A DNA stretch of 64,000 bases, taken from NCBI GenBank assembly GCA_033064195.1, contig JARBJD010000106.1:1-64000 (forward strand), given 5' to 3'. Under the pieces are notes generated by a model that saw nothing but the letters and a program-made list of their open reading frames with translations, searched no databases and was not told the DNA's origin. Source of the DNA: Blattamonas nauphoetae. Lineage: Eukaryota > Preaxostyla > Oxymonadida. Positions 1 to 10,518 of this stretch are shown in pieces (the stretch's first letter is position 1; every line of letters starts with the position of its first letter). Both the position numbers and the translations under genes were made by a program.

Positions 1-185
1 AGGGAGTGCCGATCGTGGAGAGGAGGGACGGAAGATCGGAGAGGGAGGCGGATCGTGGGAGAGAGGGAGTGCGATCGTGGAGAGGAGGGAGTGTGCGGAT
101 CGAGGGAGAGGAGGACGGAAGATCGTGAAGAGGAGGAGGGCGATCGAGGAGAGGAAGGACGGGAGATCGTGGAGAGTGAAAGCTT
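1..185. repeat. GA-rich minisatellite
   Basis: Imperfect tandem units of roughly 20-35 nt built on GATCGTGGAGAGGAGGGA fill the first 185 bases and continue off the left edge. The purine-rich strand gives Arg/Glu-rich open frames, but these follow from the composition and are not gene evidence. No promoter or RNA gene is visible. Confidence 0.75.
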
Positions 186-298
186 CCTGTCGGCATTCCG
201 AGTCCACTCTGAGTGTATCTCACGTAGTCAGGACTACTGTGTCGAGAGTGGTTGTGAAGCGCGTGATGGCCTGTCCGGTGAAGTGAACGACAGTACCA

Positions 299-1516
299 TC
301 AGAACGAGGTGATTGGGATAAGGTGACCACTGTTGAGGGTGAGGACGCATGTTGAGAGGAATATTGAATGAGTTGATGATTGAATCGAAGGATCGACGAT
401 GAATTCGTCGGATGTGCACTTCACTGAGAGCAGATTGTGTGTCAAGCTCTGGAAAATCGAAGATGAGGAAGGAGAGGCAAGGGCGATCATACTTCCTTCG
501 ACGGCCGATTCTGCGAATCTCTGAAGAGTCGCTGTGGCCTCGTCGAGAAGATTATACAAGATCCTGCTGGTGATGGCGTTTTGTGTTGGATGAGGGATCA
601 GCGTACTGTCCAGTCTGTCCTCGTCAACGATCAGGTAATTCTCGGCAATTGTCGTGGAGTCACAGTTCGTGATTCTTGTTGCGAACAACGACGAGCACCC
701 TGGGTTCTGGAGCACGAACTCCATCCCTTTGAAGAGTCGATTCCTCTGAATATCACGCTGTCCAGAACGAGCCCGGAGCTGTCTGCGAGGCGCATGGCAC
801 AACTCACCTCGCCTTCAGAGGAGGACGGCAGCAGTCCATGAAGAGTATGAGGCAGAGACTGGCTGGAAAACCGAGCCTGAGATGGAAAGAGAGGAAGGGC
901 CGGAGAGTGTCGCACTTCCATCAAACTGCGCTGAACACGCCATGAACAAACAGCGACTGAACGTGATGTGGTTTTGAACGATGCCGTTGATTTCTGGATG
1001 ATTCTGTTGAAGGAGGCGGCAAAGGGTGAAGGAGACGTTCGAGCAGACGAGGGATTCTCCGTTGTTGAGTCCACACACCCTGTTCCACTCAAGTTGGTTC
1101 GGAGCTCATTGTGTCAGGAGGCGGGAAGAGAGGAGAGATGAGTCAACTGTGAGTTGAGTCGGTACGACTTGATTCTGTTCTGTCGAAAGTGTCCTGGGAG
1201 AGAGGAGAGGACCAGTTCCAAGAACGAGGCTGGTGACGTGAATGAGGAGACCGGAGCAGCTGACAGAAGCCGCACCGTTTATCCCAGAGCAGGGTGGTTG
1301 GGCGGAGGAGAATTTGCGGATTGGGGAAAAGGCAATCAGTGGAAGGAGTGTCCGAAGTTCACTCGATCTGGGAACAACGTCAATGAAAGAAATTGAACAT
1401 CCATCGTTCACCTCAGAACAGACAAGCATAAATGGGGAACATGCAGGATTTGAGATGATCATGCTTGACGAAATGACCACGTTGGAGTTCGAGAGTTGTC
1501 CGTTCGAAAGAAACAT
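299..1516 (-). pseudogene. broken beta-helix surface-protein-like gene
   Basis: One minus-strand frame runs from 1516 to 299, interrupted only by a stop at 1106-1108 (TGA) and another at 815-817. The translation has the Ser/Asn/Cys-rich short-repeat texture of pectin-lyase-fold surface proteins, for example SNVVISSS, LVCSNVSF and LSISGSVF. The giant protein at 31.7 kb has the same texture. No signal peptide or membrane anchor is visible, so this is an internal piece. The single frame with two point stops suggests a recent pseudogene. Two introns could remove the stops, but I see no convincing splice pair. The family assignment rests on composition and motif style only. Confidence 0.4.
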
Positions 1517-2263
1517 CCCTCGACAATCAATTCATCATCCATGAAACATAAATCGAACAATTTGAGAAGATAAATATGAATTTGATCGTTTCTTCATGGT
1601 AGTTTGCTTTGTTTTTCCACGTCCGAGATTCATGTTGACGAGCTTCGTCCACCAACCATGTAGAATAGATTCTTGTTTCTTTCCTCGAAGATTCATCGTC
1701 GTTGATGAGACTAGGTACTGATGCGCATGATATTTATCGTATTTTAAATCGAGTATGCGGTGAAATCCGTCTTGATCGCCATTTTCTCGTGTCGGCTTCT
1801 CTTCAATCGCAAGTCAGAGCAGAATGATGAAATATCGTCAGAGTCGCACTTGGTGGTTTGTTTCGGAAGTTGATCGAGAAAAGTGAGTCATCCGCCTAAT
1901 CATCGGAGGCTGGTTGTAAATTGGCTGCCCACGTTCGTTCCGCAATTCTTTGCATGAATAAGACCCGCTCAACACATCATTTCCCGTGTGTACGATGAGG
2001 GAATCTGTTTCATTCTGTGGCAGTAGCCTATTTTCGGAGAGCGGCACGTTCAGATCCTCCTTCCGTTTGGCTTCGATACAGTTCTCGATTGTGAGTGAGT
2101 CGGAGATTGTGTCAAATCTGAAGAGGTGATTGGTTCCTTCAAATCACGTTCTGACAAAGAGAAAGGCGGAGTTATGGACAGTGTCGGGAACGGGATGTCC
2201 TTGAAGTTCTCCGTGTTGTTCGGAAGAACAGAGGAGGTATGTGGTTCGGCTAATTGATGAAAA
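1517..2263. other. no supported gene
   Basis: Only short overlapping frames occur here. A minus-strand frame at 1838-2047 and another at 2050-2289 read plausibly but have no recognisable motif or splice structure. I see nothing firm in this stretch. Confidence 0.4.
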
Positions 2264-2647
2264 TGAGTATAGAAACAATAAAGATGCATACTGATGTTGG
2301 GAGTTTTTCCTATTTCATTTCTTTCTGTTTATTTCAGATTGTTACACGATCAAGTCATCTATGTCGGATAAATGATGAGAAACATGGGAAGAAGAGGGTA
2401 ATAACAGCGGAGATACATACTGATGGAGTGATTTTCACCAGATTAATTCGATACGATATCAATGACAAGAAGAAGAGGAGTCAATTCTGGGTCAAGTGGT
2501 TTTTCACGAATTTGGATTCAACACAGACAAAATTGATTTAGAACCCGACAATAGAAGGGTTGAATGTAGAACGGAAGTCAAATTGCGGAATGAGAGGTCC
2601 TGAAAGAAAAGAGATGACGAAGACAACTCATCGTGGGGAGAGGATCG

Positions 2648-2675
2648 GGACAAATCGGACATGTCCGATTTGTCC
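2648..2675. repeat. 28-bp perfect palindrome
   Basis: The left arm GGACAAATCGGACA is followed directly by its exact reverse complement, with no loop. The right arm is followed by a further CGATTTGTCC direct repeat. The matching position in the 48-kb copy is only partly palindromic. Confidence 0.85.
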
Positions 2676-2798
2676 GATTTGTCCTCTTTGAGATAAGTGC
2701 AGAAGTTGGATGAACTAATTGAGAGAAAGTTCCAGTGTGAATATAAGGTGCTTGTCCGATTTGTCCTCCTCTTTGTCCTCTCTTGGGCCGATCGTCCT

Positions 2799-2822
2799 CT
2801 AAACTCCTAATTAGGAGTTTAG
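2799..2822. repeat. 24-bp perfect palindrome in the dispersed repeat
   Basis: The sequence is symmetrical about TAAT|ATTA-like centre bases: arm CTAAACTCCTAA and its exact complement. The inner 20 bp are retained at 48103-48122 in the second copy, which makes this the best conserved feature of the repeat. The function is unknown. Confidence 0.85.
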
Positions 2823-3143
2823 GAGACAGAGCCCCTACGGCTCGTGATTCACCACCAAACTGATTTTCACACATATTAACGCCCTTTTTAATGTCATACG
2901 ATGGATATGATCGAATATTGAAGGATCAAGTCTGCTATATAGTCAGAAAATTCCATGAAAAAAGTGCGGGGTGAAGAAACTTCTTTTCAGACATTTTGAA
3001 GCATCCTCTGGTATTGAACAGGTCCGAATAGAGACAAAGAGTGTTTGAAGAACAGAGAGAAGGTGAATTCAGATGAAATGGAGGAAAACAAAGCTGATTT
3101 TCCGAGGAGGACAGGACCCCTGTCCTCTGTCCTCAAGATTTTG

Positions 3144-4393
3144 TCCTTCGTCCGTCCTCTTAGGGAAAACCAAAAAACCCCTAAAATCCACAGAAATCAA
3201 ACGTCCACCAAAAAGTGAAAGAGAATCACATTAGAAATGGGTGAGGACAAGAAATTGGGTGTGCAAATTGAAACTGGGGGAGATGAAGCCCATTCTTTAT
3301 TTCTGACCCATAATCTCTGTTATTTTCAACCTGAAGTTAAAGATCATTATTTCATGTCTAAAGTGTGTCATTGTTCATAATTATTGACTAATTCTGTCAA
3401 GATGGACCCGATTCAATCTTAGTTCTCACAAAAGTAGTTTTAGGTTGATCACGCATGAATCATGTGAAAAAATGATGAATCAATAGCTAATACGAAGTTT
3501 CAGGAGATGTGAGACAACAAAGAAAAACAGAATCGAAAATTAAGTGATCAGAAGAGATTTAAGGAGAAAAATAAGAGTGGGGAGGTGCAGAGGTGAAAGA
3601 TCGAGTAGAACAGATGAGGCAGAGGATGATCTGTGTTGATGTTGATCAAGCAGCACAGGATCGAGTGAGTCGACACTGTCGAACGGAGGGCTTGTCCGAA
3701 TGGGATAGAAACAGACACCCACGTCCAAGGTGACCAGCCCGATTGTCGTGGTGGATTTCCTCACCCGTGCAGGCGCCTCGTCCTTCTTCCATATCGGCCT
3801 TCCACGTTCGATCGCAGTGTTGTGGTGTGTTTTCTGCATCTTTTTCCATCGCCTTCTCCTCTCTCAGCAGCTCTCTCCAAACAGAAGCATTCCACACCTC
3901 ACTCGAAGAGTCGTGCGAGTGTGTTTGTTCGATTCTTCACGTGTGCTCTCGACTTCCTCTTTCATCTTGTCAATCTGACTCATCTTCTTCAGACCACTTC
4001 CAACCCGTCCGCATTAACGCGCGCCTTGTCTCACACTTCTTCTTCGTCAGACAGCCGCCAGTACACCAGCTCGAATCCAAACGGTCATCAAATGCTCTTC
4101 GTCGTAGTGCGAAGGAAGGCCTGTTCATTCCAATTGCATCGACCGACGAGTTCGGGTGTGAAGATGGGGACAGCTGCAGTGAAGTTCTGCATCTGTTCTG
4201 CCCACACTCGGTCTACAAAGAAGAGGGCAGCTGTCGGGCTCAACTCTTCACTCGCAGATTGAAGGTTTTCTAGCAGATTCTGCCCAACAACCATGACAGA
4301 TATCAACGATTGGTCGAGTAGTGGCAAACACAGAAGAAACATAATCTTTCTCGTCTGCCGTGTCATCACTTCGTCTTTTCATCTCCTCCAGAT
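3144..4393. other. no supported gene
   Basis: AT-rich sequence to about 3530 is followed by a region with overlapping Ser-rich frames on both strands (3540-4370), none with a recognisable motif. Exons belonging upstream of the plus-strand remnant at 4394 may lie in 4080-4330, but I cannot connect them. Confidence 0.35.
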
Positions 4394-4985
4394 CCAATCC
4401 GCAATAAAGAAGACACCGAGCGGTCACTCATCCTCTGAATCCTCTTCCAGATTGGCGTAAGGGCGGATCCAAATTTGTTGCCAAGATTGTTGAAGAGGCC
4501 GATGAGATTGAGGAACTCGACGAGGGAAGTATCACGTGCTGTTCGAAGTTGTGGTACGACAAAGAGTACGCCCGAAAACAGCGGTCCATCTCAACGGGCG
4601 GGCGGAAGGAAAGGCAGCGACGACGTATCGTTCGGTGGATAACGTTCCGAAAACACAGGAGCTGCAGGAGAGGAAGACAAAGACAGAGCTGCTGATGGAC
4701 GAGAGCGTCCGGCTGCTGTCGGAGTTGCAGTTGAAAGATAGTGAACGACTTGTTCCAACAACACGCTGTAAGTGGTGAGGTCTCATCTCACCCTCACGCA
4801 TCACAACGAAGGAGCGCGTGTTGAAGCTGATTGGCGAAGACAGGACACTTGCGAGAGAAGCAGACGAGCGCATTCTGATTACAGCAACGAAACAAGCGAT
4901 AACGAAGAAGAAAGATCCCAACACTGAGATGGAGAACGCAGCTGCCATTGAGAAGAACAGAATCGAGCGAGTACGAGAGTAGCTA
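4394..4985 (+). pseudogene. Lys/Glu-rich coiled-coil gene remnant
   Basis: After a likely acceptor CTCCTCCAG, a frame starts near 4394. It crosses a 28-nt GT...AG intron (about 4428-4455) and reads DWRKGGSKFVAKIVEEADEI and then YDKEYARKQR. Good coding texture then continues in a second frame (PKTQELQERKTKTELLMDES) and a third (KERVLKLIGEDRTLAREADE), ending at a stop near 4983. I found no intron that reconciles the first two frames, so at least one frameshift is likely. The protein would be charged and helical. I do not recognise the family. The minus-strand Ser-rich frame over the same stretch is a shadow. Confidence 0.4.
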
Positions 4986-5254
4986 ATATTTGGGCGTCTG
5001 AAGGCACAGGAAGACGAAGAAGTGGTTGGGGTCGAGGTGGGGAACTTGCAGGGCGGGGAAACTTTGATTGGAGAGTTCTTGGCGGACGAGGTGGAGGTGA
5101 GGGTGTTGTTGAGTGGAGTGGGTGGATGGCGAGACGAGGACGGGACGTTGGAGTGGGTGGGTGTGAATTGGCTGTACGAGGGAGACGTGGGGTTCGAGTG
5201 GTTGATGTTTTGGTTCCTCCGCGCCCTGTTGATCATCAGCTCGCTTTCCAATAT

Positions 5255-6178
5255 CTATTTGTGTCCAGCATCATCCCAGTTCAGCTCGAACAGATCTCCG
5301 TCGGGGAGGATGCGTCCGTTCTGAAAGAACATTGCGTTCAGCTTGCTTTTCATGACACGTCCACCTGGCATCATCAGAAACGACGAGTCGAACGAACACT
5401 GCGGATAGAGGAGAGGAAGGATGGAGAACGCGAAGTTTGCATATCCTCCTCCGTTCCCTCGCATGTCCAGAATCAGATGGCGGATGGGGTCGGGCGGGTG
5501 TGGTGTTCGTGTCCAGACTCGTCTTCGTCCAATTGAAGTCGCATTGTTTCTTTTACGTGTTTGAGACGTCATTCACAGCGCTGTGGAGGCCGAGGTCGTG
5601 ACAGTCTGCGAGGTGCTTGATGGCAAGCAGAAGCTCTTGCTCGAACTGCGATGGGGGAGAGGCAATGAAGGACGGGATTCGGACGACAGCAGCTGTTCAT
5701 TCGATGTCGTCGGGGGAGAGCGAGCGGAAGATGGATGGCTGTTCGGTTTGGAGATGAGCGAAGTACGAAGCGAGGGAGTCCTTCTCGATCAGAAACGACT
5801 TCGCAAAGTCTCCGTTCAGAAGGGTGGGGTTGGAAGTGGTGGTTGGTGAGAAGGAGTCGGAGCGGAGAGGGGCTGGAAGAGAGAACGACGACAGAACAGT
5901 TTGGACCTGCTTGTCTTGAGTTGTGTCTTCAGTACATGTTTGCTTTGAGGAAGCGCTGTTGTGGTGGTTGGAAAGCAGGAACAGTCCTTCCCTCGCACAG
6001 TCATCACATTCTTCTCAAACATGTGCTTCGAGTTCTCGCAGCACTCGCGACACCTCTCGACTAGCTTCAAGTGAGGATGAGTGGCAGGCGAGTTCTGTGT
6101 CGGAGCGAGTCGCTGGTGTAATGTTTGTGTGATCTTTCCACGACTGAGTTCCTGCTCAATCCTCGCGTTGGACATCAC
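5255..6178 (-). pseudogene. S41 (tail-specific) peptidase-like fragment
   Basis: The minus strand contains LILDMRGNGGG (near 5480), the hallmark of S41 peptidases, followed by YANFAFSILPLLYP. Upstream in another frame lies AVVRIPSF...QFEQELLLAIKHL, matching the usual 'yirIpsF...f...l..al' segment before that motif, and further upstream an N-terminal piece with FLIEKDSLASYFAHLQ. A TGA interrupts the segment before AVVRIPSF (near 5697), and the region expected to carry the catalytic Ser/Lys is missing: the frame ends at 5255 and the next kilobase looks coding on the other strand. It is therefore most likely a truncated, decayed gene. Active members cleave proteins at or near C-termini and are often secreted. 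Confidence 0.5.
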
Positions 6179-8759
6179 AAGTGGAGGGATCTCGATGATC
6201 TCCTATTCTTCGTCTTCATCTGTATTGGGTACGAAGTAGCATCCCACATCGCTTGTGGATAGATGGAGATCAGTCTGAAGTGTGGGGACGTGATGGTGGA
6301 CGACCAGAGAGGCAAGGCTTGAAAAGATGAGCGAGAAGGGGGCATACATCAACAGTATCCATCCACTCTTCAATGTTTACGTCGTGTTTCACCGATTTCT
6401 GGAAATTCTTGCGCTTTTGGTTGAACAATCCAAAGAATTATTTGAGTTGGTTGAGGGTGCTTCCCTGCGAGGCTTCTCCAGCGTCTGGGGCTTTATCATG
6501 GTTTTGTTTCACGCGAGATTGAATCTCAGAAGAAGATTGCGGAAGCCAGCGAATTTTAAAGACAATAGCGTGCTCGTTGTCAGTGGAAGAGATTCCAGTC
6601 ATGATGGTCGCCAATTCAGTGATTCTTGACTGAGATGGCGGGTACAGAACAAGAAGAAGCGAGAAACAGTCAAAATTGGAGGCTGAGGACACTTTTTCCA
6701 ACTCGGATGATCTGATGAGCAGCACCGATAGATGTGTCAATTTCAGATCTGAGAGGAAACGGCAGAACTATGCTAAAATGCGAAAATAGTTCGGGAAGTG
6801 TGGATTGTGTATGACCGTCACGAAACCTAGACATGTAGAGAAACATAACAACATTTTGAACAATGAAAAATATGTGTTTGAAGATCTAACACAAACCGAG
6901 AAAAGACAGCGTGGATAGCTGTATGGTACTCAAAATTATAGTCTGAGCCAGCTCGTTGAACTATCTATCTCAACTTGGTGACTTCGCCCTTGAAGTTAGT
7001 TTGGTTGGCTTGAAACGGTGGGGGTGTGATTGAGAGTGGATTCGAATGTGGGTTATCTGACACGTTTGTTTGGCATTCACACGATCATCTGGTTGGAGAT
7101 ATGATTGACCCACACATGTGCTCCTCTGTTGTCCATGTTCACAGAGTACTCATCAGCAGACCAGGCCTTTGAATTATCAGTAGCCTCGCTTCGTCCGTTC
7201 TTGTCAGAGTGGCCACCGAGTGCTGTTTCAGTTCTTCATTGATTGTGGAGAGTATTGAAAGGTCGAGAAGACGTATTTGATGAAGTATGCGAGGTGAGTT
7301 AGAGAGTGAATGATGGAAGTGTCCGACACGCTTTCAGGCTCCTTCTGTCACAAAGAATGAGCAAGTTCGAACAGGATCGCATGGACTGACAGGTGATTGT
7401 CGGAATATGTCAGGGTTCTTGTGACTCACTTAATCAGCAGAAAAATCTCTTCTCTCCACTCTTATTCTCCTTGGTTCACTTCCTTCATGTTTTTCTCATC
7501 CGTTCGTGTCTTCGACATTCTTTGAATCTCTTCCTTTCGTTGGAAGGTGGAACGAGAATCGGCTTTGAGATGCAAAGAAAGGGTTTCTGACAACTGTGTA
7601 TTACTCTGATCTTTCAATGAACTCCCCCTCACCTGTGATAATGTGTGATTTTCGTCACTTCTTCATTCATTCATTTTTCTCCACTTCAGCTTTGTCTCTC
7701 CTCCCTCCTCTTTCGCTCACCGGCATAAACCCGGCTTGGCAACAAGTGACTAAGACAGATCAGACAACAATGTGGTATGTCTTATTTGGCTTGAACTTTT
7801 CACTTTTCATTGCGTTATCTTTCAACTTTTGATCTAACTTTTCATGTTGCTTTCGTTTTTTCGCCTCAGATCCTCATCAAAGAAGAGAGAGAACGCGATC
7901 ATGTTCTCAGATGGTCTGTGTATATATCATCTATTAATTCCTATCTTGTGTTTAGACATTTATTTCCAATGACAACCATGGTGAAGAAAACATGCAGAAC
8001 GTCTCGATGAGATGAACGATCCAAGACCGATCACGTGAACCGATTGAATTACTGAGACATCAAGCGTTTTCTCAATTCGGGTCAGGGTGAGCCGGATCTG
8101 CACGGAGACTGATCTTTTGCATTGCTCGTTCCAGAATATTGTCGAAGATGGAGGCGTCGCGATGATCAGGAGAGAGCGGCTTTTATATTGCCAATTCATC
8201 GTTTTCATTCGTTTTTTCTCTCTTTTTCAAATTAAATGAGTTGTAATCGAGCAATAAATGAATCATGAATAAAATGGTCTTTCAACAGTTCCCCATTTTT
8301 GCATTTTTCAGGTTGATCAACTCATAAAGATTGACCTTCATCTCCTCCCACCGGTGTTTGCACAAACAATAACAGCGAGGATGGATTCATCTTCCCCTAA
8401 TCTTTCACTTTTTCGTGGACATTTGATTTCTTTGGATTTGAGGGGTTTTTTGGCATACCCTTAACATCATAATGTCACAACTAGACCAGAATAGAAGCCG
8501 AGATGTAGAGAATCATCCGTGAGAAGGACTGACCAACTCATGTTGATCTCGCGGTGGAATCTGCGTTCGACTGTCAACCCGACAGAAATGATCGATTCAA
8601 TGAGATGGAATTTTGCAGAGCGTGCTGTCAACGATATTGAACTGGAGTTTGTGGATGACGTGACTCAGTCTCGAAACAGAATGTGTTGGTGGAAAGAGCA
8701 CATCAATCAATCCAACAACAAACTGAGTATCAACAAGTTTCAAAAAAAGTTCCAAATTC
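6179..8759. other. long stretch without a supported gene
   Basis: A minus-strand frame at 6438-6740 (contains LPQSSSEIQSRVKQN) and another piece near 8100-8200 (minus, DASIFDNILERAMQKI) have coding texture but no motif, start or partner exon. The plus-strand frame at 8519-8764 is similar. The rest (6740-7960, 8210-8500) is AT-rich and shows nothing recognisable. Confidence 0.35.
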
Positions 8760-9107
8760 CCTGAGCCATGTAACCTCAGTAATCCTTCCAAGCTCTTCCT
8801 TTTCTTTCTTCAAACCAATCTTTCATTCGATGGACAATAGAAAAGACTTGCTCACTCTGAAACGGGTCTGATTCAGCATCTGTCGGTGGACTCCTTTGTT
8901 CGCAGGCGAGAGGATTCCACGCATTGGGGGTCATCTTCTGTTCGAGATGGACTGCATTGGTTTGGCAGACAGAGGCATTCCGTTTTCAGTGTGGAATGTC
9001 ATTTCTCCTTCCTGCTCTCCTTTTTTGACACTCTTGCAAGAGGAGAGAGGAGATCGAGTGCTCATTTTGGTGCGGAGGAATGATTGTGGTGGTCCGGTTG
9101 TCTACGC
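8760..9107 (-). repeat. 3' flank duplicated with the SPRY-like gene (copy A side)
   Basis: This block is similar, as reverse complement, to 54826-55161. Landmarks shared by both are the segment with CTCTTGCAAGAGGAGAGAGG, GAGGATTCCACG, and the outer end TCCTTCCAAGCTCTTC. In both places it lies directly 3' of a SPRY-like gene, so gene and flank were copied as one segment. Both strands carry open frames, but neither is convincingly conserved as protein. Confidence 0.7.
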
Positions 9108-9864
9108 TCACCATCTGACTTCCTTCATCTCTTTTGAGAATGGTGTTGGTTGGGAGAGGCGAGAAATGTTGTCAATTCGGAGAGATGAACCTTGAAACAA
9201 GACAGAAACCTGAAAAAAGAGAAAGATGAGAGAAGAGAGAATCAGACTCCAATTCGCACGGATGAAGGGATTCCTGACACATAAAACCATCCAACCTCGC
9301 CATTCACAAAGAATTGCACTGTTCGAGGTGTTGAGTCAAGATCAACTTCCATTCGAACACAATCTCCTTCATGCAGAAGATTGGTGCAATATCTATATGA
9401 CTGGGATGATGGGGTGTTGAAGAAGAGATTACCAAAGCTGCAGAGACTGGCAGAGTCTGAGTCGTTGAGAAGAGAGAAAAACAGACTTTTGACCTTACTT
9501 CCAAGGATTTCATCAACTTTGGGAATTGGATCGTTGGAGTCCATCAAACCAAAATGAAAGGATCCATCTGAATCAACAATGAGGAAGATTCGAGCACACG
9601 GGGAAGCGAAAGAATGGCGAAAGTGACTGAGATCACTCCAGACGTGAATGGGTCAGATAGAAGGAGAGAGCTCCAACGACAATATCCATAGCTATCCGTA
9701 CCACACTCTGTCCTGGTGATTAGTGTGCGATCGATGGAAAAATGCGAAGGATCTGTGAAAAGCAGTGGAGGTAGTGTTTGGAGATGAGCTGGTGCAAGGT
9801 GAATCAGTGAGGACGAAGAAAATGGACTAGATGGAATTTCAACATCTTTCACAGATGAAGTCAT
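9108..9864 (-). CDS. SPRY-like protein, family copy A
   Basis: ATG at 9864 is followed by SSVKDVEIPSS, the family N-terminus. Removing three GT...AG introns (9568-9599, 32 nt; 9457-9486, 30 nt; one of about 40 nt starting with GTCTGA right after the codons for VRIG) gives one continuous frame ending at 9108. Visible motifs are WSSLLLSDPFTSG, FGLMDSNDPIP, EGDCVRMEVDLDSTPRTVQF with FVNGE, and RIDNISRLSQPTP. The G-x-MD and D...T..F.vNG pattern resembles SPRY/B30.2 beta-sandwich domains, which usually bind proteins. The product is about 220 aa with no other domain, signal or membrane segment. The substrate is unknown. A MULE-like element lies about 200 bp upstream. Confidence 0.65.
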
Positions 9865-10068
9865 CACGATTTTCTTTGCGGATTGTGAAAGAATCACCTT
9901 GATCACGACACCCAATTTTTGGCACTTTCTCTCTTTTTCATCCTCGAATCGTCGCCCAAAATACCACCAATCACAAATTAATCTCTGAAATGAACAACGA
10001 TTAGACTCACGTGATGAGTTTGGAGAGAGTCTGAGCAAAAAGTCACATCTCATGCTGATGTTGATCTT

Positions 10069-10156
10069 GGGTAGGTCTAGACTCAGATCTAGAAAAGTCT
10101 AGACGCAGATCTACAGATCCGTCTAGGCGCAGATCTGCAGGTCCACACGCAGATCC
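10069..10156 (+). repeat. left terminal inverted repeat of MULE-like element
   Basis: It matches the reverse complement of 13250-13337 with few mismatches. It is built from TCTAGA and AGATCT palindromes spaced by CGC or GAC, giving a repeated CGCAGATCT motif inside the TIR. Confidence 0.85.
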
Positions 10157-10518
10157 GTCTTTTTCTGGTTCATTTCGATTCTTGACCACTTTTTATTCAA
10201 CAAATACCTAAATATCCACATCACTTCCTATTTTTTGGATTTACTTCTTCCTTTATGACATTCCTCCAATCGGGGTCCAAAGTTGATGAAGAGATCCTGG
10301 GTTGATCTCGTTCAGTTCCATCCAATTAAAGGTTCTTTCAATTCGAGACCCTTCCAGACATTCGTCCGGAACTTTGTCGTCGGATTCACGAACAGGTAGC
10401 CCTTCCGACTCTCCGTCTTCTCTACACCGCCACCATTTCATTTTCCACTGCCCAGCCGGAAGTATGCATTCCATTTGATCGTTTCACTTCTCTTCCCTGA
10501 TATTCAAGTTCACCTTCC

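Larger units (their letters stand above)
2264..3143 (+). repeat. dispersed repeat, copy 1
   Basis: This roughly 0.88-kb non-coding stretch is similar along its length to 47566-48441 in the same orientation. Shared landmarks include GTAGAAACAAT-like blocks at the left, GAAAAGAGNTGACGAAGACAAC, the block GGATGAACTAATTGAGAGAA, and the right end CTGTCCTCTGTCCTCAAGAT. Several TCCGATTTGTCC motifs occur in the middle, together with two perfect palindromes (2648-2675 and 2799-2822). No coding frame is conserved between the copies. It may be a non-autonomous element or a solo terminal repeat; no target duplication was found. Confidence 0.75.

Noticed and set aside
55-312. Arg/Glu-rich open frames in the GA-rich start of the window
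   Set aside because: Explained by the minisatellite composition; tandem units give open frames on the purine strand.
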